A DNA stretch of 64,000 bases from Flavihumibacter sp. UBA7668 (GTDB lineage: Bacteria; Bacteroidota; Bacteroidia; Chitinophagales; Chitinophagaceae): NCBI RefSeq assembly GCF_002483205.1, contig NZ_DLHM01000005.1:626817-690816 (forward strand), in the 5' to 3' direction. Made by a program: the position numbers and the translations under genes. Shown piece by piece: positions 33,419 through 41,291 of the stretch; position 1 is the first letter of the stretch; every line of letters starts with the position of its first letter. Below the pieces are notes generated by a model. The model searched no databases, was not told the origin of the DNA, and saw only the letters and a list, made by a program, of their open reading frames with translations.

Positions 33419-33438
33419 ATGTAAAAAATAGTTTACAT
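33419..33438. promoter_or_regulatory. Inverted repeat upstream of the membrane protein/XRE operon
   Basis: ATGTAAA-N6-TTTACAT, perfect 7-bp arms, 20 bp before the start of the first gene. Position and symmetry fit an XRE autorepressor site. Confidence 0.5.
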
Positions 33439-33611
33439 AAAGACAAAATAATATGACATTTTGTAACAAATAGTTAGCATTTCAATTGCTTTCATAATGC
33501 GGCATTCGGTTCTAAATGACAAAATTCCCAAAGATCCGGCATATCAAACATATCTGGCGTTTGTACAAAAATTGCCACCAACAGAGAATTATAGGTTTAC
33601 AAAGACCTAAT

Positions 33612-33643
33612 AAAAAAGGCTGTATCAGAGTTTGATACAGCCT
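33612..33643 (-). terminator. Intrinsic terminator after the 59-residue gene
   Basis: Perfect 10-bp stem (GGCTGTATCA / TGATACAGCC) with a 5-base loop and six A on the left, which gives a U run on the minus-strand transcript. It lies 45 bp after the stop of the small gene at 33688, which supports that gene being expressed. Confidence 0.88.
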
Positions 33644-33687
33644 CCTACAGATTTTAGACTTTTATTGACTCAAATCGTACAATCTGT

Positions 33688-33867
33688 TTAATCCAGAAAA
33701 TCATCTTCCGGTTTTTCTTTTGGGCCATACTTGTCGAATAAACGATCGATGGCTCCACCGAAAATCGGAAACTTATCCTTGGCAAAATTCTTCACGATTT
33801 CTACCGCCTTATATGCCTGGTCTTCTGTTAAGCCTTCTGCTTTTAGTTGGTCTATTAGTTCTTTCAT
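33688..33867 (-). CDS. 59-residue small protein of unknown function
   Basis: A short gene with ATG at 33867 and TAA at 33688. The product has an amphipathic helical start (KELIDQLKAEGLTEDQAYKA, then VEIVKNFAKDKFP), a GGAIDRLFDKYG segment and an acidic tail ending EDDFLD. The pattern of a helix, GLTEDQA and a Pro resembles short DUF2780/DUF937-type helical repeats, but I would not assign it. Support for reality: clean codon use, a terminator directly downstream in the same direction, and no overlap with other genes. Upstream there is only the GTGAATAAA array, which starts 4 bp before the ATG. Confidence 0.75.
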   Translation of the reverse strand: MKELIDQLKAEGLTEDQAYKAVEIVKNFAKDKFPIFGGAIDRLFDKYGPKEKPEDDFLD

Positions 33868-33870
33868 GGC

Positions 33871-33924
33871 GAATAAAGTGAATAAAGTGAATAAAGTGAA
33901 TAAGTGAATAAGTGAATCGTGAAT
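33871..33924. repeat. GTGAATAAA / GTGAATAA array before the 59-residue gene
   Basis: Two nonamers GTGAATAAA, two octamers GTGAATAA and two partial units on the plus strand, preceded by GAATAAA. It begins 4 bp upstream of the small gene, whose sense strand reads TTATTCAC. Close kin of the array at 32610. Confidence 0.85.
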
Positions 33925-33934
33925 TTGCGCTCTG

Positions 33935-34006
33935 CCTTTTCTTTCCTCCTCTTCCTCCTTTTTCTCCTCTTCCTCCTTTTTTCCCTTCTCCCCCTCCCTT
34001 CTTCCT
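33935..34006. repeat. 72-base pure pyrimidine tract running into the clpX stop
   Basis: Uninterrupted C/T on the plus strand, ending two bases inside the TAG stop of clpX (34005-34007). On the clpX sense strand it is a purine tract right after the stop, as at copA. Confidence 0.85.
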
Positions 34007-35237
34007 ACGCTACCTTCAACATACTCATCTTGCTCTTGTCAAATTTTTTCTCCGCATACTCAAGGGTGAGATGGAATTTGGTTTCCTTGCTGGATGGTAA
34101 TTCAAACATGGCATCTGTTAGAATATTTTCGCAGATGGAGCGAAGCCCGCGTGCACCCAATTTGTATTCCATTGCTTTGGAAACCATGAAATCATACACA
34201 TCGTTATCGATGCTTAGTTCGATGCCTTCAATTTCAAACAATTTTTGATACTGTTTGATCAGCGAATTTTTTGGCTCGGTAAGAATGGAGCGAAGTGTTT
34301 CGGTGTCAAGCGGATTCAGGAAGGTAACAACAGGTAAACGTCCCAGTAATTCCGGAATCAATCCGAAATGTTTCAGATCCTGCGCATTTACAAACTGCAG
34401 CAGGTTTTTGCGTGCTGTTTCCTGCTGGTCTTTATTCACATTGAATCCAATGGCATTGGTATTAACCCGACGAGCAATCAATTTATCAACGCCATCAAAT
34501 GCTCCTCCGCAGATAAAGAGAATATTCTGCGTGTTTATTTTGATCAGTTTTTGCTCTGGGTGTTTGCGACCTCCCTGTGGTGGTACCAAAACATCTGTTC
34601 CTTCCAACAGTTTTAGCAATCCCTGTTGAACACCTTCACCACTTACATCCCGTGTAATAGAGGGATTATCGCCCTTGCGCGCAACCTTATCTATTTCATC
34701 AATATAAACGATACCTCTCTCAGCAGCTGTAACATCATAATTACAAACCTGCAATAAACGGGTAAGAATACTTTCCACATCTTCACCAACATAACCTGCT
34801 TCTGTAAATACAGTTGCATCTACAATGGCGAATGGAACGTTCAGCAGTTTAGCAATGGTTTTTGCCAGCAGGGTTTTACCTGTACCAGTTTCACCCACCA
34901 TAACGATATTGCTTTTTTCTATATCAACATCGTTTTCTGTTGGCTTTTGCTGCAGCCTTTTGTAATGATTGTAAACAGCAACTGCCAATACTTTTTTGGC
35001 ATCATCCTGTCCAATTATGTATTCATCCAAAAACCGCTTGATTTCAATCGGTTTTTTTACAGTCAGTTTAAATCCTGAACCCGAGCCATCAGTACGTGTC
35101 AGTAATTCCTGTTCGATGATTTCACGAGCGTGTTCAACACAGTTCTCGCAAATATGTCCATCCTGTCCGGCAATGAGGATTTTTACCTCATCCCTGCTAC
35201 GTCCACAAAATGAACAATGTAAAGTATTTTTTGCCAT
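34005..35237 (-). CDS. clpX: ClpX, ATP-dependent unfoldase of the ClpXP protease
   Basis: A 410-residue AAA+ unfoldase. The N-terminal zinc-binding domain has four cysteines (CSFC near residue 8, CENC near 30). Walker A is [13 protein letters not shown] near residue 118, Walker [13 protein letters not shown], the pore loop is [12 protein letters not shown], and the ClpP-docking loop contains IGF (NAIGFNVN). Sensor 2 is GARGLRSI. It forms a hexamer that feeds substrates into ClpP. It lies downstream of clpP but is separated from it by a terminator and has its own promoter (35290-35260), so expression can be independent. Confidence 0.97.
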   Translation of the reverse strand: MAKNTLHCSFCGRSRDEVKILIAGQDGHICENCVEHAREIIEQELLTRTDGSGSGFKLTVKKPIEIKRFLDEYIIGQDDAKKVLAVAVYNHYKRLQQKPTENDVDIEKSNIVMVGETGTGKTLLAKTIAKLLNVPFAIVDATVFTEAGYVGEDVESILTRLLQVCNYDVTAAERGIVYIDEIDKVARKGDNPSITRDVSGEGVQQGLLKLLEGTDVLVPPQGGRKHPEQKLIKINTQNILFICGGAFDGVDKLIARRVNTNAIGFNVNKDQQETARKNLLQFVNAQDLKHFGLIPELLGRLPVVTFLNPLDTETLRSILTEPKNSLIKQYQKLFEIEGIELSIDNDVYDFMVSKAMEYKLGARGLRSICENILTDAMFELPSSKETKFHLTLEYAEKKFDKSKMSMLKVA

Positions 35238-35259
35238 ACGCTCTAGTGCTTGCTTCCTG

Positions 35260-35290
35260 CAAAGGTAGCTGTTCCTTTAGATTGGTCAAG
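35260..35290 (-). promoter_or_regulatory. clpX promoter (CTTG-N19-TACCTTTG)
   Basis: On the minus strand CTTG and TACCTTTG are 19 bp apart, ending 22 bases before the clpX ATG. The -7 box is an exact consensus match. The same pair of boxes with the same spacing precedes the trigger factor gene. Confidence 0.7.
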
Positions 35291-35292
35291 AT

Positions 35293-35325
35293 AAAAAACC
35301 GCTCCCATAGTAGGAACGGTTTTTT
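35293..35325. terminator. Bidirectional-looking terminator between clpP and clpX
   Basis: A 13-bp stem with one mismatch, AAAAAACCG... paired with ...CGGTTTTTT, and a 7-base loop. It ends the clpP transcript just upstream of the clpX promoter. Confidence 0.8.
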
Positions 35326-35357
35326 ACTACGTTATATTACTAATTTAAGGGGTGTTA

Positions 35358-35981
35358 TCAGATTTTTTCGACAATACCGTCCACAATTCCATATTCAATG
35401 GCTTCTTTGGCATCCATCCAATAATCCCGATCGAAATCTTTCATGATCTGCGCAACTGTTTTACCACAGTTCTCTGCCAGAATTTTAGCACCTAATTCCT
35501 TCACCCTTTTGGTTTGCCTGGCCTGAATTTCCAAATCCGCACTTACCCCCTGCATATAACCGCCCAAGCTTGGCTGGTGAATCATCACTTCCCCATGAGG
35601 AAATATAAACCGGCGTCCTTTTTCTCCGCCGCTCAGCAGAATGGAGCCCATAGAGGCTGCCAATCCCATACAGATGGTGCTAACCGGACTTTTAATCATT
35701 TTCATTGTATCGTAAATTACCATACCGCTGGTAACAACTCCACCCGGACTATTGATATAAAATTTGATCTCGTCTTTTTTGTCGGCATCCAGTAGGAGTA
35801 GTTTTGTGACAACTTCTTTTGCGGATTTGTCATCTACAGGTCCCCAGAGATATACTGCCCGTTCATCGAAAAAATATTTTTCAAGACGTTTGTTGAGCAT
35901 CATCAGATCATCCCGTTTGTCTTCCCGCTCTTTTTCTTCTTCCTCTTCCATTCGATAGGAAAAATAGTTTGACATATTCAT
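35358..35981 (-). CDS. clpP: ClpP protease subunit (second paralogue)
   Basis: A 207-residue serine protease subunit. The catalytic triad is intact: Ser in CMGLAASMGS, His in VMIHQPSLGG, and Asp in DFDRDYWM. The N-terminal part is unusual: residues 12-25 are almost all Glu, Lys, Arg and Asp (MEEEEEKEREDKRDD), at the position where ClpP axial loops normally sit. This could change gating or ClpX docking. It lies directly after the other clpP gene (61 bp) and before clpX. Two start codons (35981 and 35975) are possible. Confidence 0.93.
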   Translation of the reverse strand: MNMSNYFSYRMEEEEEKEREDKRDDLMMLNKRLEKYFFDERAVYLWGPVDDKSAKEVVTKLLLLDADKKDEIKFYINSPGGVVTSGMVIYDTMKMIKSPVSTICMGLAASMGSILLSGGEKGRRFIFPHGEVMIHQPSLGGYMQGVSADLEIQARQTKRVKELGAKILAENCGKTVAQIMKDFDRDYWMDAKEAIEYGIVDGIVEKI

Positions 35982-36042
35982 TGCTACAGTTTTTTAATAG
36001 TGAATAGTGATCGGCTTAATGTGAAAGGTGATAGTGGTTCGG

Positions 36043-36729
36043 TTAATCTTTGTTTTCCTTCCTTGGGTTAACCAGCAAAACTTCATCCACCAGGCCATAT
36101 TCTTTTGCTTCCATTGCTGTCAGCCAGTAATCGCGATCACTGTCCTTCTCTATCTGCTTCGTTGTTTTTCCGGTATGAAATGCCGTGATTTCATAGAGCT
36201 CTTTTTTGAGCTTACGGATTTCATTCACGGTTATTTCAATGTCTGATGCCTGTCCGCCGATTGCTCCGCTGGGCTGGTGCATCATAATTCGACTGTGTTT
36301 TAACGCAGTTCTTTTACCCTTGGTGCCTGCACACATTAAAACCTGGCCCATGGATGCCGCCATCCCGGTACAGATAGTGGCAATATCTGGGGTGATGAAT
36401 TGCATGGTATCGTACATGCCTAAGCCGGCGTACACACTGCCACCCGGACAGTTAATATACATTTGAACATCGCGGGTGCGGTCGGTACTTTCCAGGAAAA
36501 GCAATTGTGCGGTAACAATATTCGCTACCTCATCATTGATCGGATATCCAAGAAAAATGATACGATCCATCATTAAACGGCTGTAAACATCCATCACGGC
36601 GATATTCATTGGCCGCTCTTCTATAATATTCGGTGTCAGGTTGGTTACCTGATGTTTCTGGTAATCGTGCAGGGTCAGGCTGGAAATTCCCCGATGCTTG
36701 ACCGCATATTTTTCAAATTCAGACTTCAT
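36043..36729 (-). CDS. clpP: ClpP protease subunit (first paralogue)
   Basis: A 228-residue ClpP with intact triad: Ser in CTGMAASMGQ, His in IMMHQPSGA and Asp in DSDRDYWL. The start at 36729 (MKSEFEKYAVKHRG) is preferred over a longer frame that would add 32 hydrophobic, non-conserved residues. The N-terminus has about 35 extra residues before the usual IIEERP start of mature ClpP, suggesting a propeptide. With the paralogue next to it, it may form mixed ClpP1P2 particles. Upstream lies a 155-base pure purine tract and the trigger factor terminator. Confidence 0.94.
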   Translation of the reverse strand: MKSEFEKYAVKHRGISSLTLHDYQKHQVTNLTPNIIEERPMNIAVMDVYSRLMMDRIIFLGYPINDEVANIVTAQLLFLESTDRTRDVQMYINCPGGSVYAGLGMYDTMQFITPDIATICTGMAASMGQVLMCAGTKGKRTALKHSRIMMHQPSGAIGGQASDIEITVNEIRKLKKELYEITAFHTGKTTKQIEKDSDRDYWLTAMEAKEYGLVDEVLLVNPRKENKD

Positions 36730-36823
36730 AATAAGGATCTTGTTTTGATAAAAATAAGGTAACTGACTGGTGCAAATATCTTTCCAATTGAAAATCATTG
36801 CAAAAAACGGCAGTCCGACTGAC

Positions 36824-36978
36824 AAAAGAGGAGGAAAGGGGGAGGAAGGGGAGAGGGAAAGAGGAGAAGGAAAAGAGGAGAAGGGGGAGAGGAGAAAAAA
36901 GGAAGAGGAGAAGGGGGAGAGGAGAAAAGAGGAAGGGGAAAGGGGAAAGAGGAGAAAAGAGGAAGGGGAAAGGGGAGG
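36824..36978. repeat. 155-base pure purine tract with 30-bp period
   Basis: Only A and G on the plus strand over 155 bases. Two internal repeats with a 30-bp period are visible: a 25-bp unit at 36874 and 36904, and a 28-bp unit at 36919 and 36949. Such mirror-like purine runs can form triplex DNA, and the several GGGG blocks could form quadruplexes. The clpP sense strand is C/T-rich here. Confidence 0.9.
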
Positions 36979-37031
36979 CGGGAATGAGGAGAGAGGAGGA
37001 AACTGGGAGAAGGGGTTTAACCGTCGGGTGT

Positions 37032-37063
37032 AAAAAAAAACCGTGGGGCACCAGCTCCACGGT
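37032..37063 (-). terminator. Intrinsic terminator of tig
   Basis: A 7-bp stem (ACCGTGG / CCACGGT) with a 10-base loop that can partly pair, and a nine-A run at 37032-37040 that becomes a U run on the minus-strand transcript. It lies 36 bp after the tig stop. Confidence 0.85.
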
Positions 37064-37098
37064 CTCTTTTTTATTTTTTACTTTAAACTTTTTACTTT

Positions 37099-38478
37099 CT
37101 AATGCTTATGCTCCGCCTGCATCTTCTGGAATTCCTCCAGGCTGATCGGCTTTTCGTCTTTTTGAACCAGTGTTTCTGCCACAGCAAACACCTTATCGGT
37201 CTGGATGCGATGGAAGCTGTCTTCCACAAATTTGCGGTCTTTCATCATGCGCTCCACGTAATCATTTACCCAGGGCTGCTCAATGTCAAGTTGTCCCATA
37301 TTCATATTTCCCATGTAGGAAAAGAGCTGGGCTTTCGCAAAACCACGGAGATCGTCCTGATTTACTTCTATTTTATTGTCTTTCACCAGCTGATCAACAA
37401 TCAGGGTCCATTTCAGGGAGTTTGCAAAAGAAGGATACTCCTTTTCTGCTTCTTCTTCCGATTTAGGCTGCTCACCACCCTGCTGCATCCAGCGTTTCAG
37501 GAAGGTTTCAGGGAAATCGATTTTCGTCTGTTCAATCAGGAAATGATAAACAGTGTCAAATAACTGATTGCGGCTCTGGTTTTCGAGTTGCAGCTCAATA
37601 TCTGCCTTTAATGCAGCACGGAAACCCGCTTCGTCCGTAATTTCTTTACCCGGAAAAACGGATTTAAAGAGGTTTTCGTCCAATGGAGCTTTGTCTACCA
37701 GTCCCAATTTCGTGATGGTTGCTTTGAATGGCTTATTCAGCGCAGCAGCGTCGTCTTTTGAAAGACCAAGATCGCTCAGGATCCACTCTCTTTCTTTCTC
37801 TTCAAATGCTTCGGCAAGCGTAAAGTTAAAACTTTCGTCTTTTTTCTTCCCCATCAGACTGCTACGGAAGGCCGGAGCGAAATATTTTACCAGAACGGAA
37901 TTGTCTTTTTTGATACCAGCTTCTGCAACTGCACCCGTTTCATCCAGCTCTTCAATTGTCAGATTCAATACATTCTCTTCATTATCAACAAGTTCTGGTT
38001 CAGACATGGCGCCATTCCGCAATTGCAAACGGCTGATTTCTTCTTCCAGCATTTCATCAGAAACGGTGATTTTAAAGTAAGGGAGTTTCGCTGAAGCAAG
38101 ATCTGCCACGCGGATCTCAGGCTTTAATCCCACTTCAAATGCGAAAGCATATTCGGAAGGGGTGGTATGGTCGAGTTTGCTGCTGTCATTTTCCGGTAGT
38201 GGCAGGGGCTGGGCAAAAATTTCCAGCTTTTCATTTACCATAAAGTCGTTCAGTTGTTTTTCAACTGTACGAAGCACTTCATCTGTAAAAACAGACTGGC
38301 CATGCATTTTGCGGATCAGTCCGGATGGCACCATTCCTTTTCTGAAACCTGGAATATTTGCCTGCTTGCTATAATTCTTCAGTGCTTTTTCGAAGGAGGG
38401 CAGATAATCCTCTTTTGCCAGTTTTACAGTGATCTTCTCGTTCAACAGGCCAATATTTTCCCTCGTTACGGTTGCCAT
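37099..38478 (-). CDS. tig: Trigger factor, ribosome-associated chaperone
   Basis: A 459-residue chaperone. The ribosome-binding domain has a signature-like IPGFRKGMVPSGLIRKMHG near residue 40. The central PPIase-type domain is present in diverged form (about 155-245), and the helical C-terminal arms end with a His-rich tail (QAEHKH). Start at 38478 (MATVTREN) is chosen over the longer frame, because TREN-x-G-x-L begins the conserved domain. A promoter with the same boxes as clpX lies 60 bp upstream. The gene is followed by a terminator and then the clpP genes, an order (tig-clpP-clpX) conserved in many bacteria. Confidence 0.94.
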   Translation of the reverse strand: MATVTRENIGLLNEKITVKLAKEDYLPSFEKALKNYSKQANIPGFRKGMVPSGLIRKMHGQSVFTDEVLRTVEKQLNDFMVNEKLEIFAQPLPLPENDSSKLDHTTPSEYAFAFEVGLKPEIRVADLASAKLPYFKITVSDEMLEEEISRLQLRNGAMSEPELVDNEENVLNLTIEELDETGAVAEAGIKKDNSVLVKYFAPAFRSSLMGKKKDESFNFTLAEAFEEKEREWILSDLGLSKDDAAALNKPFKATITKLGLVDKAPLDENLFKSVFPGKEITDEAGFRAALKADIELQLENQSRNQLFDTVYHFLIEQTKIDFPETFLKRWMQQGGEQPKSEEEAEKEYPSFANSLKWTLIVDQLVKDNKIEVNQDDLRGFAKAQLFSYMGNMNMGQLDIEQPWVNDYVERMMKDRKFVEDSFHRIQTDKVFAVAETLVQKDEKPISLEEFQKMQAEHKH

Positions 38479-38541
38479 ACAATGGTGTTTTTTGTTGATA
38501 CAAATGGACATACGGGTTCCCGCATGCCTTAAAATGGGGGG

Positions 38542-38572
38542 CAAAGGTAAGAAGCAATTGGCAATCTGCAAG
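38542..38572 (-). promoter_or_regulatory. tig promoter (CTTG-N19-TACCTTTG)
   Basis: On the minus strand CTTG and TACCTTTG are 19 bp apart, ending about 63 bases before the tig start. Both boxes and spacing are identical to the clpX promoter. Confidence 0.6.
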
Positions 38573-38616
38573 CCAAATCTTCGAATTGAAACGGGGAAGG
38601 TGCAGGACCAGCCTAC

Positions 38617-39441
38617 TTATTTATCCTGAAGAACCAACAGCGGGATTTCCGACTGGTACACCATTTCTCTTGTATGACTTCCACTGAACAACCGTTCCCA
38701 CCAGCTGTGTTTATGGGCTACCATTACCAGTGCATCACAGGGATTATCATGTAAAAAGCGTTTTAATCCTTCTTCTACTGACACATGTTCCAAATCCACA
38801 TATTTATGGGGAATCTCCTCCAGCATTGGGTCCAGCCGAACTTTTCCGGCAATCTGCTCCGCAGTCAAAATTTCTCCGGGTCGCTGAACATGAACAATAT
38901 TCAATTTGATATCAGATTGCTTGCCGGCTAATTCGCGCAGCATTTTCAAACAGCGGAGATTCATACTATAGCTGAAATCAGTAGCATAAGCGATTTGTTT
39001 CCACCCACCATAGACTGATTGTTCAGGCACTACCAAAACAGGCAGGGTAGATTTTCGAAGAATGGCAGCCGTTGTACTTCCGATCAGTTTATCTAAGGTA
39101 TTGGTAACACCCCGCATACCCGCAACAATCAGGTCGGCACCGGTTTCTCCCGACTGAAAAACAACCTCATCTGCCGGCAAACCAATTGTTACCAGGGTTT
39201 TTACTTCAATTCCAAATTGTTGTTGCAGGGTTACCGCCAGTTCGCCTACCAGCTTTTCGTTGTCCTTTTGCAATTCTTCCACAGATACCATTACATAAGG
39301 AACCTCACTTACAGGAGTTGGTAACAGATACGCATGAAGCAGGGTAAGCGTTGCTCCGTTTAGTTTGGCTAGTGCAGCAGCATATTGCGCAGCTGCGCGA
39401 CTTGGAGCAGAAAAATCGGTAGCAACCAAAATTGACTTCAT
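38617..39441 (-). CDS. Universal stress protein with two UspA domains
   Basis: A 274-residue cytosolic protein made of two tandem Usp folds. The first starts MKSILVATDFSAPSRAAAQYA and has the nucleotide-loop motif GADLIVAGMRGVTNTLDKLIGSTTAAILRK (split; G-2x-G-9x-G-S/T pattern). The second starts IAYATDFSYSMNLR and has a weaker loop (VMVAHKHSWWERLFSGSHTREMV). The first domain should bind ATP; the second resembles it less. Such tandem proteins are common in Bacteroidota and often respond to stress or slow growth. It stands alone; a hairpin-forming inverted repeat lies 48 bp upstream. Confidence 0.92.
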   Translation of the reverse strand: MKSILVATDFSAPSRAAAQYAAALAKLNGATLTLLHAYLLPTPVSEVPYVMVSVEELQKDNEKLVGELAVTLQQQFGIEVKTLVTIGLPADEVVFQSGETGADLIVAGMRGVTNTLDKLIGSTTAAILRKSTLPVLVVPEQSVYGGWKQIAYATDFSYSMNLRCLKMLRELAGKQSDIKLNIVHVQRPGEILTAEQIAGKVRLDPMLEEIPHKYVDLEHVSVEEGLKRFLHDNPCDALVMVAHKHSWWERLFSGSHTREMVYQSEIPLLVLQDK

Positions 39442-39488
39442 ATTGGGTTTTTTTACAAGTTGAAATTACGTTAAGTCAATTTAAGCAG

Positions 39489-39508
39489 AACCTGATTCTT
39501 GTCAGGTT
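39489..39508. promoter_or_regulatory. Inverted repeat between usp and the upstream operon
   Basis: AACCTGA-N6-TCAGGTT, perfect 7-bp arms. It sits 37 bp after the stop of the outer-membrane-like gene and 48 bp before the usp start. There is no U run, so an operator is as likely as a terminator. Confidence 0.35.
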
Positions 39509-39544
39509 AAATTCTGATTATTGAACCAGTTAAAATCCGTACCA

Positions 39545-40654
39545 TCAGAATGTTTGAATCAGTCGGATCGTTGGACTAACGCCCCGGAAAAAATCATTGA
39601 AATAAAGTCCCGGTTCCAGTTTGGTTTTCTTCCATTGAATTTTTCCTACTCCGATCCGGAACGTTGAAGGAGTATAAAAATCTCCCCGTTTACGGACCAG
39701 ATAACCCAGCGACAAATTCCAGTTCAGATGAGTGGCTGGCAGCGGTTCCGTCCTGCTTACCGACCATTTTTCATAACTCAATTCAATAAAGTCATTGCGG
39801 AAGGTTTGAAGTTTCCCTTCTTCATTTTTCGAAAACAGAAAATTCGGTTGCCAGGCTACGGTAAATGCATGCTGCCAATCCCTTTTTTTATTGGTAAGAA
39901 CAAGGGTTCCTTCCAGATTAAATGCAGGAGTAAAATACTGTTTGTAATTCTGAATAAGAACACTTGCCTTCAGTTCCAGCTGATCATTCGGATAACCTGA
40001 ATAACCTCTTTTGGTTTTTGCAACAATTGCAGGGTCGGCTGCCAGGGTATAATAAGGATCTTTTTTCCCGCCTGTCCATTTTTCTGAATGCGCTCTTGAA
40101 AAGGTTTTCATTTTGCTGTTTAATTCTCCATTCAGCAATTCAGGCAAATCCATAATTCGGTTAATTAGGAGGGTGAGTCGGTAATATCTTGGAAATTCAT
40201 TGTTTACTTTGAATTCTGCAGGCCTTTCCGGATTCTTTATTACACCGGTTACAATCAGTGTGTCCTGGTCAGTTTTTAATAAAGCAGCAGATCCATTGAT
40301 CAGGATAAATTGTTGTACAGAAGCTGGCTCCTGGTGCAGGCGGATTTTAGTTAGTCCGTCCCCCAGGTTTACATATTCCACTTTTTTTGTGCTTACCGGA
40401 TCCTGCAGGGAGTCTTTTAAACTTTCCAAATCGAGCCGCACTTTTTGTAAAATGGAATCCGGATTAAGCAACCGTTCGATATCATTGATATCTGCCAACT
40501 CTACCTTCATTTCATTTTTATTCTGTAACTGAATGGTAAAACTGCGACGGAATATAAACCGTTCCGGTAATTCAAACCCCTGTTCTGCTGTTGATTGGGC
40601 ACAAGCCTGTCCGCTGCTGGCAGCCAGCAGGCAAAGAAATAAGAATCGACGCAT
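39545..40654 (-). CDS. Secreted, probable outer-membrane beta-barrel protein of unknown function
   Basis: A 369-residue protein with a signal peptide (MRRFLFLCLLAASSGQACAQ is 20 residues). The C-terminal half is rich in alternating aromatic/hydrophobic strands (FTVAWQPNFLFSK, NWNLSLGYLVRK, LEPGLYFNDFF) and the protein ends with Phe, as outer-membrane barrels do. No family is recognised. Start at 40654 is chosen because it begins the signal peptide; the longer frame overlaps the upstream gene. It is the third gene of an operon with an ECF sigma factor and a putative anti-sigma factor, and may be the target or output of that system. Confidence 0.75.
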   Translation of the reverse strand: MRRFLFLCLLAASSGQACAQSTAEQGFELPERFIFRRSFTIQLQNKNEMKVELADINDIERLLNPDSILQKVRLDLESLKDSLQDPVSTKKVEYVNLGDGLTKIRLHQEPASVQQFILINGSAALLKTDQDTLIVTGVIKNPERPAEFKVNNEFPRYYRLTLLINRIMDLPELLNGELNSKMKTFSRAHSEKWTGGKKDPYYTLAADPAIVAKTKRGYSGYPNDQLELKASVLIQNYKQYFTPAFNLEGTLVLTNKKRDWQHAFTVAWQPNFLFSKNEEGKLQTFRNDFIELSYEKWSVSRTEPLPATHLNWNLSLGYLVRKRGDFYTPSTFRIGVGKIQWKKTKLEPGLYFNDFFRGVSPTIRLIQTF

Positions 40655-40658
40655 GTTA

Positions 40659-41291
40659 CTAGTTTGAAAGATTGATTTTAATCGAGAATTCGAGCTGCTG
40701 TTTGGCAACCGGTGGACGGGATGGTTTTTTTTCCTGATTAACCGTATAGGGGAGATCAGGGTCTCTTAGTTCATTGAGATGAAAAACCCGTTTGGCTGCT
40801 TTAACTGAAACCGGTGAAAGAGGAATCGTTTTATGCTGATTCGTTATGCTGTCCAGTGGAAATACAGCATCGGCTGTTTCCATGACAGATAATTTTTCCT
40901 GCTTCAGTTGGGAGGATTCAGGTATTGAATCAGCAACCGGTTTTTTGGGATTCAACATTGCCTGCTTCTGCTCTGATTGGATTTGTATTACCGCCGGTGC
41001 GATATCAGTAAGATTTTCTTTACTTGTTTTCTGATTGGATAATTGTTGAGGAGCCTGATGCTGAATAAGGATGGATTCCTTTTTTGATTCTATAAATAAA
41101 TAACTAAACAAAAGTAGGCAGGCAGCTGTGGTCAGTACGCTGTACCAAAACAACGGACTCCTCTTTTTTCTGGTTTTAACCAATTGTTTTTCACCTTTAC
41201 GCAGTTCCTGCAATTTTCTCCAGGCCTGCTCTTTATTAAGCGGATCTACTGCCGGGTGGGCACGTAGGTTATATAGTTTTTCTCCTGACAT
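40659..41291 (-). CDS. Putative anti-sigma factor with one membrane helix
   Basis: A 210-residue protein. The first ~45 residues are a charged cytosolic part (MSGEKLYNLRAHPAVDP...), followed by one membrane helix (about 46-66, FWYSVLTTAACLLLFSYLF) and a low-complexity periplasmic part. No zinc-binding HxxxCxxC motif is seen. The assignment comes from topology and context: the gene overlaps the ECF sigma gene by 23 bp and is followed after 4 bp by a secreted protein gene. Start at 41291 is chosen over a longer frame because MSGEKL begins the cytosolic domain. Confidence in function is moderate. Confidence 0.65.
   Translation of the reverse strand: MSGEKLYNLRAHPAVDPLNKEQAWRKLQELRKGEKQLVKTRKKRSPLFWYSVLTTAACLLLFSYLFIESKKESILIQHQAPQQLSNQKTSKENLTDIAPAVIQIQSEQKQAMLNPKKPVADSIPESSQLKQEKLSVMETADAVFPLDSITNQHKTIPLSPVSVKAAKRVFHLNELRDPDLPYTVNQEKKPSRPPVAKQQLEFSIKINLSN

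Larger units (their letters stand above)
36730..37098. other. 369-bp intergenic region between tig and clpP: purine minisatellite plus terminator
   Basis: The longest gap in the window. From right to left it holds the tig terminator (37032-37063), a purine-dominated segment, a 155-base pure purine run (36824-36978), and about 90 bp of ordinary sequence before clpP. No credible gene is present on either strand. The promoter of clpP must lie here, but I see no exact TAnnTTTG match in the correct orientation. Confidence 0.8.

Noticed and set aside
33497..33610. 37-codon plus-strand frame (starts MRHSVLNDK) in the gap before the 59-residue gene
   Set aside because: It has no promoter box, no known relative and lies opposite a region whose terminator serves the other strand; likely chance.
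36770..37145. Two overlapping plus-strand frames rich in Glu, Lys, Arg and Gly
   Set aside because: They are translations of the pure purine tract and of the tig terminator region; composition follows from the repeat.
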